64,000 bases of DNA from contig NZ_CAAHFH010000002.1 in the NCBI RefSeq assembly GCF_900890705.1, positions 682,001 to 746,000 on the forward strand, read 5' to 3'. Below, piece by piece: positions 34,115 to 42,730 of this stretch; the first letter of the stretch is position 1; every line of letters begins with the position of its first letter. The notes below the pieces were generated by a model, which worked only from the letters and a program-made list of their open reading frames with translations, searched no databases and had not been told where the DNA came from. A program made the translations under genes and the position numbers. The stretch is from Pontiella sulfatireligans (GTDB taxonomy: Bacteria; Verrucomicrobiota; Kiritimatiellia; Kiritimatiellales; Pontiellaceae).

Positions 34115-34594
34115 TCACTTTTTGGAATCCGTATCCCGCAAACTGCCCTTGAGTTTTCTTAACTCAGCGGCATCGACCTGATCCTTCGGCCTTCCGGTTG
34201 CCAGCTTGTTAACAATCAGATCATCGATCGACAACACCTTCAGATCAATCCCATCGACCCGCCTCGCAACTGCGTTTTTCGATGCAGTTGAAAAGTCTAA
34301 TCCGGTTGCCCCAGTCAACAAGTCGATTCGTCGAGGCGCCACGCCAATCTGAAAAACAGTATCGCTGCTTTGGAGATCTTCCACCTTCAAGCCATGAAGC
34401 GGGGAACCGAACTGCCTAAGCGCACGAATGACCGCCTCAGCATTTGCGGGCGAAGGCATCACCCAAATATCGATATCCATCGTAGCGCGAGGATATTCGT
34501 GGGCAGCCAATGCATAGGCACCAACAAGGATAAAATCAACCTGCTCGGCGTTTAAGGCGAGTGATATGTCGCTGTAGCCTTTGATCAGGATCAA
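34115..34594 (-). CDS. Nucleotidyltransferase-fold protein (orphan, possible MNT/AbiEii type)
   Basis: 159 residues. FILVGAYALAAHEYPRATMD followed by IDIWV is the minimal nucleotidyltransferase core (G.A...HG.PR.T.DID with two metal-binding Asp). LSIDDLIVNKLATGRPKDQV near the end is the usual helix of this group. Relatives occur as toxins or antitoxins with a HEPN or AbiEi partner; none is adjacent. It lies between lysC and cimA. Activity on nucleotides or RNA is plausible but not shown. Native start appears complete. Confidence 0.7.
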   Translation of the reverse strand: MILIKGYSDISLALNAEQVDFILVGAYALAAHEYPRATMDIDIWVMPSPANAEAVIRALRQFGSPLHGLKVEDLQSSDTVFQIGVAPRRIDLLTGATGLDFSTASKNAVARRVDGIDLKVLSIDDLIVNKLATGRPKDQVDAAELRKLKGSLRDTDSKK

Positions 34595-34802
34595 GATAGG
34601 GACTCAGAGAAGCTACTTCACGGGTTAGGGGCCAAACCAGGCCGAGTCGCGATTCGATGGTGCCCGGCACAAAGTTGTCGTCCGAGTGGCTGCTCAGATT
34701 CCCTTTATATGTATGTTGCCGATCCATGGGCAAATAGTGACAAATCCGGCATCGCATTGCAAATCCAGTTCATCCGGAATCCCGTCAAAAAAGGGACGCC
34801 GG

Positions 34803-36149
34803 CTAGCTGAAAAAGGCGCCGCCGAGGGCGTGGACTGCTTTCTTGCGGTCGGTCTCCTTGACGGCGAACATCATGCTGATTTCGGACGCGCCCTGATTGA
34901 TCATCTCAATATTGACGCCGGCGTCGGCAAGAGCGTTGGTGGCCTTGGCGGCCTGACCGACGGCATAGTGCATGCCCTCGCCCACCACCATCAGTAACGC
35001 CAGACCGTGCGCAACGGAAACATCGTTGGGCTTCAGCTCGTTCATGATGCGATCAACAACGATCTTTTCTTTTTCGCCGAGCTCCTTCGATTCAAGAATG
35101 ACCGACATGTTGTCAATACCGGACGGGGTGTGTTCGAAGGAGATTTCCTCGTCTTCGAGGATTTGGAGTAAACGCCGGCCAAAACCGACTTCGCGGTTCA
35201 TCATGTATTTGTCGATGTAGATCGCGCAGAAGCCGGCGGCGCTGGAAATTCCGGCCACCTCGGTCTGCTCGAATTTGCGCTCCGGAACAATCATGGTGCC
35301 TGGCGCTTCGGGGCGGTTGGTGTTCTTGATGCAGATCGGAATCTCGTGCTGGACGGCGGGTATGACGGCCTCGTCGTGGAAGACGCCGAAACCGGCATAG
35401 GCCAGCTCGCGCATTTCGCGATAGGTCATCAAGTCGATCGCCGGGGCGTTTGGAACAATGCGCGGATCCATCGCATAGACCGAGTCGACGTCGGTAAAGT
35501 TTTCGTAGACCTCGGCCTGTACGGCCGCCGCGAGAATCGCGCCGGTAATATCGGAACCGCCGCGCGGGAAGGTGGCCACATCGCCGGCCTTGGTGCAGCC
35601 AAAAAAACCGGGAAAAACAAGAATCTCGGCCTCGTTCTTCAACGCAGCGAGTTTTTCAAAAGACTCGGGCAGGACTTCGGCGTTGCCGAATTCGTCCGAA
35701 AGCAGCATGCCGGCTGTGCAGGGATTCACATACTTCGCCGGATGGCCCTTCTTGATGAACGCCTCAGCAATCACCTTGGCGTTGTTGTCCTCGCCGGAAG
35801 CTTTCATGGTGTCCATGAATTGGAGATCGTTCGGCCCGCGGTTTTCGATGCGGCCGCGCAGATCGGCCTCAATGGTGAAAACCACCGCTTCCGGAAGTTC
35901 CAGATCTTTTTGAATTTCAGCATAGCGCGCAATCACAGCCATCAGCGCGGTTTCATAATCGTCGCCGGCGAGTACGGCATTCGCCAATGCGATCAGCAGG
36001 TCGGTCACCTTCGTATCTTCACCATGACGCTTGCCGGGAGCGGAAACGACCACGATGCGGCGGGAGGCTTCAGCCGTGACAATATTAATGATTTTTGAAA
36101 TCTGCACCGCATTCGCAACAGACGACCCGCCAAACTTTACAACTTTCAT
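34803..36149 (-). CDS. lysC: Aspartate kinase
   Basis: 448 residues from the ATG at 36149 (GGTGA upstream; a GTG three codons earlier is possible). It phosphorylates aspartate, the entry step to lysine, threonine and methionine. KFGGSSVANA at residue 3 binds ATP; FPGFFGCTKAGDVATFPRGG and SDITGAI form the catalytic core; two C-terminal ACT domains (EVAGISSAAGFCAIYIDKYM; VVGEGM...ALADAGVNIEMINQGASEIS) give feedback control. Directly downstream of hom on the same strand (about 80 bases). Confidence 0.95.
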   Translation of the reverse strand: MKVVKFGGSSVANAVQISKIINIVTAEASRRIVVVSAPGKRHGEDTKVTDLLIALANAVLAGDDYETALMAVIARYAEIQKDLELPEAVVFTIEADLRGRIENRGPNDLQFMDTMKASGEDNNAKVIAEAFIKKGHPAKYVNPCTAGMLLSDEFGNAEVLPESFEKLAALKNEAEILVFPGFFGCTKAGDVATFPRGGSDITGAILAAAVQAEVYENFTDVDSVYAMDPRIVPNAPAIDLMTYREMRELAYAGFGVFHDEAVIPAVQHEIPICIKNTNRPEAPGTMIVPERKFEQTEVAGISSAAGFCAIYIDKYMMNREVGFGRRLLQILEDEEISFEHTPSGIDNMSVILESKELGEKEKIVVDRIMNELKPNDVSVAHGLALLMVVGEGMHYAVGQAAKATNALADAGVNIEMINQGASEISMMFAVKETDRKKAVHALGGAFFS

Positions 36150-36165
36150 ATCATTCACCGTTTTT

Positions 36166-36223
36166 AAAACACAAAGGCACGAAGTTTACCAAGAACCGAT
36201 CTTTGAGTCGTGTCTTAGTGTTT
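36166..36223. repeat. Interspersed palindrome between hom and lysC
   Basis: AAACACAAAGGCACGAAG on the left pairs imperfectly with CTTTGAGTCGTGTCTTAGTG on the right (ACAC.AAG.CACGA vs TCGTGTCTTAGTGT). It is a worn copy of the 38887-38928 family and fills the gap between hom and lysC, so it lies inside a likely transcription unit. Confidence 0.55.
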
Positions 36224-36229
36224 AATAGT

Positions 36230-37531
36230 TTATTCAAAATCTTCGAGGCGCATGCGGATAGGCTCGCTGGTGGAGACGTCCAATGCCTGGATCTCGGTCA
36301 TGGCGGCCACGAAATCGGATTCCTTGGCGGCCTGCGTAAGGATCACAACAGGGGCGGAGCCGCTTTCGTGGCGCTCTTTCTGTACAACGGAGGCAATGCT
36401 GATGTTGTGCTTGCCGAAAATCGTCATGACCTGCGCCATGGAGCCCGGCTTGTCTTCCAGGCAGAGGCGGATGTAGCAACGCTTTATAATGTTGTCGCCG
36501 GAGCAATAGGTCAATGCATCCTTCTGCAGCATCATCGTAACGCTGACCGGCGTTCCAACGTCGTGCAGCTTGTCGGAGGCCGCTTCCATGATGTCGCCGA
36601 TAACGGCGCTTCCGGTCGGCAGGCGCCCGGCGCCGCGACCGTAGTACATCGTATCGCCAACAATATCGCCCTTCACAAACACGGCATTGAAAGAATCGCT
36701 GACGGAGGCGATCATATGCTCTTTCGGCACCAGCGCCGGCTCAACGGAAAGCTCCACTTCCCCATCATTATCCTTGATGATGGCGAGCAGCTTGATGCAG
36801 TAGCCCAGATCGGCGGCATTGACGATTTCCGATGCAGAGAGTCCACGGATGCCGCTGGTCGGGCAAGCGTCCATCGGAACGGGCGCACCGTAGGCCATGG
36901 AGGCCAGCACCACCGCTTTGTGGGCGGTATCGATGCCGTCGATGTCGAGATCAGGCGGGGTTTCAGCGTAGCCGAGCGCTTGGGCATCGGCCAAAATTTC
37001 ATCGAACGGAAGGCCTTCGCGCTCCATGCGGGTGAGCATATAGTTGCAAGTGCCGTTCAGAATGCCGTAAATGCTTTCGATCTGGTTGCCGATCAAGCCG
37101 GCGCGCTGCGAGCGCAGGATTGGGATGCCGCCGCCAACCGCCGCTTCGTAATAGATGCCGATGTTGTTTTCGCGGGCGGTTTTGTAGATTTCCTCGCCGT
37201 GGTCGGCCAGCAGCGCCTTGTTGGCCGTAATGACCGGCTTGCCCTGCTTCAGCGCTTCAAGTGTAAAGGTGCGCGCAACCGTTGTTCCACCCACCAACTC
37301 CACAATCAAATCAACATTTTCATCAGCAATCACCGACATCGCATCGGTCGTCAACACGCCATCAGGCACAGTAATTCCGCGGTCGGTTTCGATATCGAGA
37401 TCAGCAATTCTGGCTACGATGGGCATGATGCCGGTTCGGTCGGCCATCAGCGCTCCATTCTTCTGGATGCCTTCGACCACGCCGGCGCCGACGGTGCCGA
37501 ATCCGAGTATACCGATTCTGATTTCTTTCAT
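36230..37531 (-). CDS. hom: Homoserine dehydrogenase
   Basis: 433 residues from the ATG at 37531 (AGGAAACAGCT precedes it); 49 further upstream codons are rejected. It reduces aspartate semialdehyde to homoserine with NAD(P)H. Rossmann start IRIGILGFGTVGAGVVEGI, catalytic-domain LNGTCNYMLTRMEREGLPFD (signature), GYAETPPDLDIDGIDTAHK (substrate site), and a C-terminal ACT domain (PGSMAQVMTIFGKHNISIAS) for threonine feedback. Monofunctional type. With lysC downstream it forms a threonine-pathway pair. Confidence 0.95.
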   Translation of the reverse strand: MKEIRIGILGFGTVGAGVVEGIQKNGALMADRTGIMPIVARIADLDIETDRGITVPDGVLTTDAMSVIADENVDLIVELVGGTTVARTFTLEALKQGKPVITANKALLADHGEEIYKTARENNIGIYYEAAVGGGIPILRSQRAGLIGNQIESIYGILNGTCNYMLTRMEREGLPFDEILADAQALGYAETPPDLDIDGIDTAHKAVVLASMAYGAPVPMDACPTSGIRGLSASEIVNAADLGYCIKLLAIIKDNDGEVELSVEPALVPKEHMIASVSDSFNAVFVKGDIVGDTMYYGRGAGRLPTGSAVIGDIMEAASDKLHDVGTPVSVTMMLQKDALTYCSGDNIIKRCYIRLCLEDKPGSMAQVMTIFGKHNISIASVVQKERHESGSAPVVILTQAAKESDFVAAMTEIQALDVSTSEPIRMRLEDFE

Positions 37532-37732
37532 AGCTGTTTCCTGTTGAGTGAAAAAACGAAGCGCAACCATAGTTAAATGGACTTTCGACTCAAGCTTGAA
37601 AACACGCCTTTCGCACGCAATCGGGTATTCAAATAAAGGCCGGGCGCCCCGACCTGACGCAACCGCCGTCACGGACAATCAATTATCATCCGCTCACCAT
37701 TTCGATCATTTTATATCGGATTTTGAGTTGGA

Positions 37733-37744
37733 GCACTTAAGTGC
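37733..37744. promoter_or_regulatory. Perfect 12-bp palindrome upstream of serC
   Basis: GCACTTAAGTGC is fully self-complementary and lies in the 265-base divergent hom/serC spacer, 53 bases before the serC ATG and just ahead of a weak -10-like TAGATT (37752-37757). Such a site could be an operator for one or both genes. No known regulator site is recognised. Confidence 0.4.
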
Positions 37745-37796
37745 GAATTGCTAGATTCTCGTTTTCGTAAATTTCAACCCAAAGGGCATACAAAAC

Positions 37797-38870
37797 ATGA
37801 GAGCATATAACTTTTCCGCTGGGCCGGCGATTCTGCCGGAAGAAGTACTCAAAGAAGCCGCTGCCGAACTGGTCGATTATCAGGGCACCGGCATGTCCAT
37901 CATGGAAATGAGCCACCGAGGCAAAGAATACAGCGCAATTCACGACGAGTGCATTGCCAACATCAAGGAACTGCTCAACATTCCGGAAGGCTACAGCGTA
38001 CTCTTCATGACCGGCGGCGCATCCACCCAGTTCCCGCTCATCCCGATGAACCTGCTCGGCGAAGGCCAAACCGCCGACTACACCGATTCCGGCGCATGGG
38101 CCTCCAAAGCCATTAAAGAAGCCAAGATGCTCGGCAACATCAACGTAGCGGCCGACTGCGGCAAAGAAATTCCGACCCGCGTCCCCGCAGTCGATGAACT
38201 GAACCTGACCGACGGCGCAGCCTACCTGCACATCACCTCCAACGAAACCATTTCCGGCGCACAGTGGAAGGTTTTCCCCGAACACGAGTGCCTGATTGCT
38301 GACATGTCCTCCGACATCCTGTCCCGTCCGCTGGACGTTTCCAAATTCGGACTGATCTATGCCGGTTCGCAGAAAAATCTCGGCCCGGCCGGCATCACCC
38401 TCGTCATCATCAAAGACGAGCTGGCCGAACGCTGCCCCGACACCGTTCCGACCATCATGCGCTACAAAACGCACATTGCGAACAACTCGCTCTACAACAC
38501 TGTACCGACCTTCCCCGTCTACATGCTCTGCCTCGTCACCCGCTGGCTCAAGGCCCTGGGCGGCCTCGAAGGCATGCAGAAGCTCAACACCGAAAAAGCA
38601 GGAAAACTCTACGACTGCATCGACGGCACCGACTTCTACACCGGCACTGCGGTTCCGGAATTCCGTTCCAACATGAATGTGACGTGGCGCCTGGCGAACG
38701 AAGACCTCGAGCCGGTCTTCATCGAAGAAGCCTCCAAGCGGAACCTGAAAACGCTCAAAGGCCACCGCTCCGTCGGCGGCATCCGAGCCTCGATCTACAA
38801 CGCGTTCCCGGAAGAAGGCGTCGATGCGCTGATTTCGTTCATGGCAGCGTTTGAAGCGAAACATTCTTAA
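37797..38870 (+). CDS. serC: Phosphoserine aminotransferase
   Basis: 357 residues. It transaminates 3-phosphohydroxypyruvate to phosphoserine in serine synthesis. YNFSAGPAILPEEVL at the start, TGMSIMEMSHRG, FMTGGASTQFP, and the PLP-binding lysine K193 in YAGSQKNLGPAG are all family marks. Length is normal (about 360). It is divergent from hom. A palindrome follows it (38887-38928). Confidence 0.97.
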   Translation: MRAYNFSAGPAILPEEVLKEAAAELVDYQGTGMSIMEMSHRGKEYSAIHDECIANIKELLNIPEGYSVLFMTGGASTQFPLIPMNLLGEGQTADYTDSGAWASKAIKEAKMLGNINVAADCGKEIPTRVPAVDELNLTDGAAYLHITSNETISGAQWKVFPEHECLIADMSSDILSRPLDVSKFGLIYAGSQKNLGPAGITLVIIKDELAERCPDTVPTIMRYKTHIANNSLYNTVPTFPVYMLCLVTRWLKALGGLEGMQKLNTEKAGKLYDCIDGTDFYTGTAVPEFRSNMNVTWRLANEDLEPVFIEEASKRNLKTLKGHRSVGGIRASIYNAFPEEGVDALISFMAAFEAKHS

Positions 38871-38886
38871 GGGCAAAATTAAACAC

Positions 38887-38928
38887 CAAGACACGAAGGC
38901 CACTAAGTTTAGTGCTCTTCGTGTCTTG
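38887..38928. terminator. Long palindrome after serC (repeat and possible terminator)
   Basis: CAAGACACGAAG (38887-38898) is an exact reverse complement of CTTCGTGTCTTG (38917-38928), with a second nested pair CACTAA/TTAGTG inside. It is the cleanest member of the interspersed palindrome family (also 1604-1674, 36166-36223). It lies 17 bases after the serC stop, so it may stop transcription or protect the 3' end, although no T-run follows. Confidence 0.6.
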
Positions 38929-38981
38929 AGCGTAGCGGGTGTTGAAAATAGAGCCTGAGAAATTCATACTTCATTTTTTAA

Positions 38982-39010
38982 TTGCGGCCCCGTCGCAATC
39001 CCCCTATAAA
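38982..39010 (+). promoter_or_regulatory. Candidate promoter of tRNA-Arg
   Basis: TTGCGG (38982-38987) and TATAAA (39005-39010) are separated by 17 bases, and the tRNA starts 14 bases further on, which fits a sigma-70 promoter. Consensus-based inference. Confidence 0.5.
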
Positions 39011-39023
39011 CCTGCCCTTTCGT

Positions 39024-39098
39024 GCGCCCATAGTTCAATGGATAGAATAGTGGCCTCCGAAGCCATAGATACAGGTTCGACTCCTGTTGGGCGCACCA
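39024..39098 (+). tRNA. tRNA-Arg (anticodon CCG)
   Basis: A complete cloverleaf of 75 bases with encoded CCA. The acceptor stem GCGCCCA pairs with TGGGCGC; the anticodon arm is GTGGC-CTCCGAA-GCCAT, giving anticodon CCG (reads CGG codons); the T arm is ACAGG-TTCGACT-CCTGT. It has its own promoter-like sequence and is followed by a small unknown gene. Confidence 0.95.
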
Positions 39099-39103
39099 TT
39101 TTT

Positions 39104-39157
39104 TGAAACGTGAAAAGTGAAACGTGAAACAGATTCCTTCACGCCTCACGGGTCACT
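39104..39157. repeat. GTGAAACGTGAAA iterated word block
   Basis: TGAAACGTGAAAAGTGAAAC then GTGAAACAG repeats the word GTGAAA(C) three times, followed by a partly inverse CTTCACGCCTCACGGGTCAC. It fills the gap between the tRNA and the next gene. A related word (CACGTCTCACGTTTCACT) is at 32360-32377. Confidence 0.55.
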
Positions 39158-39173
39158 TACCAAAGGTAATTCC

Positions 39174-39545
39174 ATGAGCGAAGAAACAGGCCTTGAAAAC
39201 ATTAAGATCGACGGAAGCAATCTCTGGAAAGAGGAAAACTTTACCGACCTGCAGGTCGGCAGCATCCGCAAGCTGACTCCCATCAAGTTGGATGGGACCG
39301 AAGACGAAGCCCGCACGGCGTCCTACTCGGCGACCACCAACATCATGACCCCGAGCGGCGCACTGCCCATTTCCGGCGAAATTGAAGCAACCAACCTCGA
39401 AGAAGCAGTTGAAAAGTTCCCGGCAGCGATCAACGCCGCCGTGAAAAAACTGCAGGATGACATGATCCGCATGCAACAGGAGCAAGCTTCCCAGATCGTC
39501 ACTCCGGATCAGCTCCGCGGTGGCAAGAACGACATCATCATCTAG
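39174..39545 (+). CDS. Unknown 123-aa acidic cytoplasmic protein
   Basis: I do not recognise the family. ATG at 39174 with AAAGG 7 nt upstream; the upstream frame is repeat-derived and rejected. The protein has a central beta-rich segment (VGSIRKLTPIKLDGTEDEAR, YSATTNIMTPSGALPISGEI) and a C-terminal helix (AVEKFPAAINAAVKKLQDDM). No signal peptide or membrane segment. A strong terminator 32 bases after the stop supports a real single-gene unit. Codon use is like the neighbours. Confidence 0.7.
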   Translation: MSEETGLENIKIDGSNLWKEENFTDLQVGSIRKLTPIKLDGTEDEARTASYSATTNIMTPSGALPISGEIEATNLEEAVEKFPAAINAAVKKLQDDMIRMQQEQASQIVTPDQLRGGKNDIII

Positions 39546-39577
39546 TAGAGACAGTCCCTTGTGGCTATTCAAACAAC

Positions 39578-39609
39578 AAAAGGCGCCCCGCGAGGAGCGC
39601 CTTTTTTTT
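39578..39609. terminator. Rho-independent terminator, probably bidirectional
   Basis: AAAAGGCGCCCC-GCGA-GGAGCGCCTTTT: an 11-bp stem with one mismatch, followed by eight T on the plus strand and, read from the minus strand, by TTTTG. It ends the plus-strand unknown gene and the convergent membrane-protein gene, whose stop codon lies inside the T-tract. Confidence 0.88.
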
Positions 39610-40129
39610 ATGCGTCGGGCGTTTCAGGGGAAACGTCGAATCCTTGGCCAAAGAAGGCTTTAGCCGAAAAGATCCAAACGGAGACGAGACCCCAGCCGAG
39701 GCCGAGCAGTACGCCGGCGTCAACAATGCCGCGCCAAGGTTGCTCCAGTTTCCGCACCCCAACAATCAGCAGCACAATCATCAGCGTAAGCGAATAGGCC
39801 ACAATCTTGCGTTTCCGGGTGGCATGGAAATAGCCCATGCAGAAGAAGGGCGCAAACAGAACGCGGATGAAGGTTGGATTGTCTTTCAAATACAGCGCGC
39901 GGGCGGCGCACCGCGGCGAAAACTTGAGATGGAAGCCTTTATAGCCCTCGGCATAGCCCATGAACACCAAGCTTGCAAAAAGCGCCACCCAGTGAAGCCA
40001 CGTAAACGACATGCCCTGTAACTCTTCGGCATAGGGGTAGAGCCGGTACAGCGCACTCCCGAACACCAGGCTAAGCCCGCCAACGCCCCAGATCGATCCG
40101 AGGGTTCCTGCCGCTTTACCAATGCTCAT
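39608..40129 (-). CDS. Unknown inner-membrane protein, 173 aa
   Basis: I do not recognise the family. Four hydrophobic stretches are seen (about 12-30, 43-62, 108-126 and 137-158), consistent with a small multi-pass membrane protein. Its start overlaps the end of the nitroreductase gene by 14 bases, so the two are probably cotranscribed. The first segment (GTLGSIWGVGGLSLVFGSAL) could be a membrane anchor. It ends in the bidirectional terminator. No conserved catalytic motif is visible. Confidence 0.7.
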   Translation of the reverse strand: MSIGKAAGTLGSIWGVGGLSLVFGSALYRLYPYAEELQGMSFTWLHWVALFASLVFMGYAEGYKGFHLKFSPRCAARALYLKDNPTFIRVLFAPFFCMGYFHATRKRKIVAYSLTLMIVLLIVGVRKLEQPWRGIVDAGVLLGLGWGLVSVWIFSAKAFFGQGFDVSPETPDA

Positions 40130-40631
40130 AACGCACCAGATCTTCGAGCGGCTTGCGGATTTTTGCCAGACCGGCCATGTTCGGATAGCCGAGCGGCAGC
40201 ATCGTGATCGGCTCGACGCCGTCGGGCAGCCCCATCGCTTCAGAAACCGCGCCGGGGTCGAATGCTCCGATCCAGCAGGTTCCGAGTCCGAGGTCGGCCG
40301 CGGCGAGCGTCATGTGATCCGCAGCAATCGCCGCATCGACTTCCGCATAGTTTTTGTTGTCGTGGCGCTTGCGCACCCAGCCCTTCTCCGCCTCAACGCA
40401 AACGACAATCACGACCGGCGCTTCCCGAAGAAACGGCGCGGGATATGCGGCGGACAGCGCGTCCAAGCCGGATTCCGCCCGAACTACAATAAACTGGAAG
40501 GGCTGCAGGTTTTTTGCGGTCGGGGCAAGGCTGCCGGCCGTCAAAACCTCGTTCAGCAGCACGTCCGGCACCGGATCGGGCTTAAAACTGCGAATACTGC
40601 ACCGCTTTTCCGCAAGTTCGATAAATTTCAT
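40116..40631 (-). CDS. Nitroreductase-family flavoprotein
   Basis: 171 residues from the ATG at 40631 (GGAGTA upstream). FMN-dependent NAD(P)H oxidoreductase fold: EKRCSIRSFKPDPVPD at the start (RRS.R.F), GSLAPTAKNLQPFQFIVV (FMN-binding loop), and AADLGLGTCWIGAFDPGAVS in the second half. This is the compact single-domain type. The true substrate could be a quinone, nitro compound or flavin. It precedes the membrane protein in a two-gene unit. Confidence 0.88.
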   Translation of the reverse strand: MKFIELAEKRCSIRSFKPDPVPDVLLNEVLTAGSLAPTAKNLQPFQFIVVRAESGLDALSAAYPAPFLREAPVVIVVCVEAEKGWVRKRHDNKNYAEVDAAIAADHMTLAAADLGLGTCWIGAFDPGAVSEAMGLPDGVEPITMLPLGYPNMAGLAKIRKPLEDLVRYEHW

Positions 40632-40725
40632 GAATACTCCAAGGGTTTGAAATGGGATAAAGTCTAACAAAACGGGCCATTAAACGAAGTTCATTCTGCC
40701 ACAGCCTGAATTGGCATGCGACCTG

Positions 40726-41850
40726 CTAAATATTAAACCTCATCTCCTCCTCGCAGGCAGTGAGTTGGTCGCGGATCAGCTTGCTGCCTGTATTTTTTTC
40801 CACCCACTGGAGCAGTTCCCGCGCCCGAGGCGATTTGCTTTTACTTAGCACCACGACGGCATTCTTCCGAAGCTGGGTCACGCCGGCATAGGACGCCGCA
40901 TTCCCCTTAATCAAGCGGCGCAATTCGCCGGCCGGCGTTTTCAGCAGCCATTCAAGATCGACGGGAATGCGCGTATCCACCTTGTCGCGCGGCGGGCAGA
41001 CGACCGAGCACCAGTCGCAACCAAAAAGCCAATCATCAATCATGCTCCCTTCTTCTCGATTCAGCACCCCGCGCTTCTCGATGGTGAGATAGCTGATGCA
41101 CTTGCGCGCATCGATCGGCTCGCCGAATTGGATGGCGCCGGTCGGGCACTTTTTCACGCAGGCCAGGCAGTCGTCGCAGGCAAACGGCATCTTCGGCTCG
41201 AGGATAACCTCAGGCAGTTCGGTATCGACAAACAGGCAGCCGATAAATACCCGCACGTTGGTGCGGCCGGGCACGCGCAACAAATCGTTGCCGCCCACAA
41301 TGCCCAACCCGCCGACCGAGGCAAAGAGGCGTTCATACACCGCCTTGGTGTCGACCGCGGCCTCGACCTGAACCCCCTCGCCCAGCAAGCTCTTCAGCTC
41401 AGCGAGCATCGCTTGGCCGTTGATGTGGTAGTCCGTTTCCTTGGCGTAAGCCGAGATATAGCCCAGCAGGGCATCTTTGTCTGGCGCAGGAAACGGATGC
41501 GTCGCTTCAGGGTCGCCCCACCTATTCGTGAAGGCCAGCACAATAACGGACTTGGCAAACGGAAAGGTTTTCCAAGGAGCGGATTTTTCGGGAAACATAC
41601 GTTCGAGATAATCCATGTCGCCGTGCAGACCGTCCTTCAGCCAACCAGCCACCAGCGCGTTGTTTTCCTCAACGCGCTGTTTCAGCAAAGGGTTGTCCAT
41701 GCGGATGCACGCCGCGGAATGCGCACCGGCCCCCTGCGCCGCTTTTGAAAGCCATGCTCCAAACTGATCTGTATCTGAAAAATCCACGCCCTCCACTCTA
41801 TGAACAAAACCCGTTTCAGAGAAGCCATTACGAACGCAACTCTTGTTCAC
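40726..41850 (-). CDS. queG: Epoxyqueuosine reductase
   Basis: 374 residues; GTG start at 41850 with AGGA 6 nt upstream. It reduces epoxyqueuosine to queuosine in the wobble position of tRNAs, using cobalamin and two 4Fe-4S clusters. Two cluster motifs are seen: CDDCLACVKKCPTGAI and CDWCSVVCP. The N-terminal catalytic region includes YISAYAKETDYH, which matches the family's 'YA.G.DYH'. The start in the family is usually closer to SKAAQGAGA, so the first 30 residues may be non-native. Cytoplasmic. Confidence 0.88.
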   Translation of the reverse strand: MNKSCVRNGFSETGFVHRVEGVDFSDTDQFGAWLSKAAQGAGAHSAACIRMDNPLLKQRVEENNALVAGWLKDGLHGDMDYLERMFPEKSAPWKTFPFAKSVIVLAFTNRWGDPEATHPFPAPDKDALLGYISAYAKETDYHINGQAMLAELKSLLGEGVQVEAAVDTKAVYERLFASVGGLGIVGGNDLLRVPGRTNVRVFIGCLFVDTELPEVILEPKMPFACDDCLACVKKCPTGAIQFGEPIDARKCISYLTIEKRGVLNREEGSMIDDWLFGCDWCSVVCPPRDKVDTRIPVDLEWLLKTPAGELRRLIKGNAASYAGVTQLRKNAVVVLSKSKSPRARELLQWVEKNTGSKLIRDQLTACEEEMRFNI

Positions 41851-41905
41851 CTCTCATCCTACCGCAACACAGGCAGCGCATGGTTCAATTCCATTTCGAG
41901 AACTT

Positions 41906-41993
41906 GCGTGGCGCGAAATTCTGTTTCGCGTTCCCGGACGATCGATGCGTCAGATCGGTGCATGCGCAATCTCGAAACAGAATTTCGAGCTAC
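41906..41993. repeat. REP-like palindrome, left copy (flanks RAYT gene)
   Basis: GCGTGGCGCGAAATTCTGTT...CTCGAAACAGAATTTCGAGC with TAC end: two arms, each itself a small hairpin (GCGAAATTCTGTTTCGC and CGAAACAGAATTTCG), are inverted relative to each other. An imperfect 74-base copy is at 42730-42803 after the transposase gene, in direct orientation. A short extra end (GAATTTCTAGCTAC) follows at 41998-42011. Confidence 0.85.
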
Positions 41994-42052
41994 TCCTGAA
42001 TTTCTAGCTACTATTACTTGATCCGGCTTCTTCTGAAAATTATCCTGCTCTC

Positions 42053-42730
42053 ATGTCTCCGCATTTCACGGCCTTTAATGAACGGGCACCGATTGAAATT
42101 TATTACCGCAACCTGCCCCACTGGCATCAGGATGGCGCAACGTGCTTTATTACCTTCCGGCTCGCCGACTCCATCCCCCGCGCCTTGGTGGAGCAGTGGA
42201 TTGAAGAACGGCAACTCTGGCTTAAAGCGCATGGCATTATGGAACCCATGGAGCAGGCAGACCGGGCAACTGCCTACGCAAAAATTGATCCGCGACAGCG
42301 TCGCAACTTCGAGCGTCAGAATGCTCGCCGCCTGCTCAGCGAGCTGGACCGTTGCCGCGGGTGCTGTCTCTTCAAAAATTCCGTTGCCCGGAACCTCTTA
42401 GCAGAGTCCTTGCATCACAACGACGGCACACACTACCATTCCGGCGACTTCGTCATTATGCCCAATCATGTCCACTGGATCATCCAACCTCTGAAAGGTT
42501 CCAGACTCTGGAAAAGCATGCGCGCCATCAAGCGTTTTACCGCAACACAGCTGACCCACCAGAAACTGCATGAAGGCAAACTGTGGCAAAACGAAACCTA
42601 CGACCATCTCATCCGCAATCGTGCCGAACTCAACCGCATCCGCGCATACATTGCCGACAACCCGAAGAAGGCCAACCTTTCCCCGCATGCATTCACTCAC
42701 GCAACTGCCGACTGGTTAGACGAGAAGTAG
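42053..42730 (+). CDS. REP-associated tyrosine transposase (RAYT, Y1 family)
   Basis: 225 residues. Y1-type HUH signature FVIMPNHVHWIIQPL (HxH metal-binding) with the catalytic-tyrosine region in NRIRAYIADNPKKAN. RAYTs are single-copy Y1 transposases that bind and cut REP palindromes. Here the gene is bracketed by the same palindrome (41906-41993 and 42730-42803), the right copy starting at the gene's own stop. No TnpB gene. No ribosome site is obvious, which suggests low expression. Confidence 0.9.
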   Translation: MSPHFTAFNERAPIEIYYRNLPHWHQDGATCFITFRLADSIPRALVEQWIEERQLWLKAHGIMEPMEQADRATAYAKIDPRQRRNFERQNARRLLSELDRCRGCCLFKNSVARNLLAESLHHNDGTHYHSGDFVIMPNHVHWIIQPLKGSRLWKSMRAIKRFTATQLTHQKLHEGKLWQNETYDHLIRNRAELNRIRAYIADNPKKANLSPHAFTHATADWLDEK

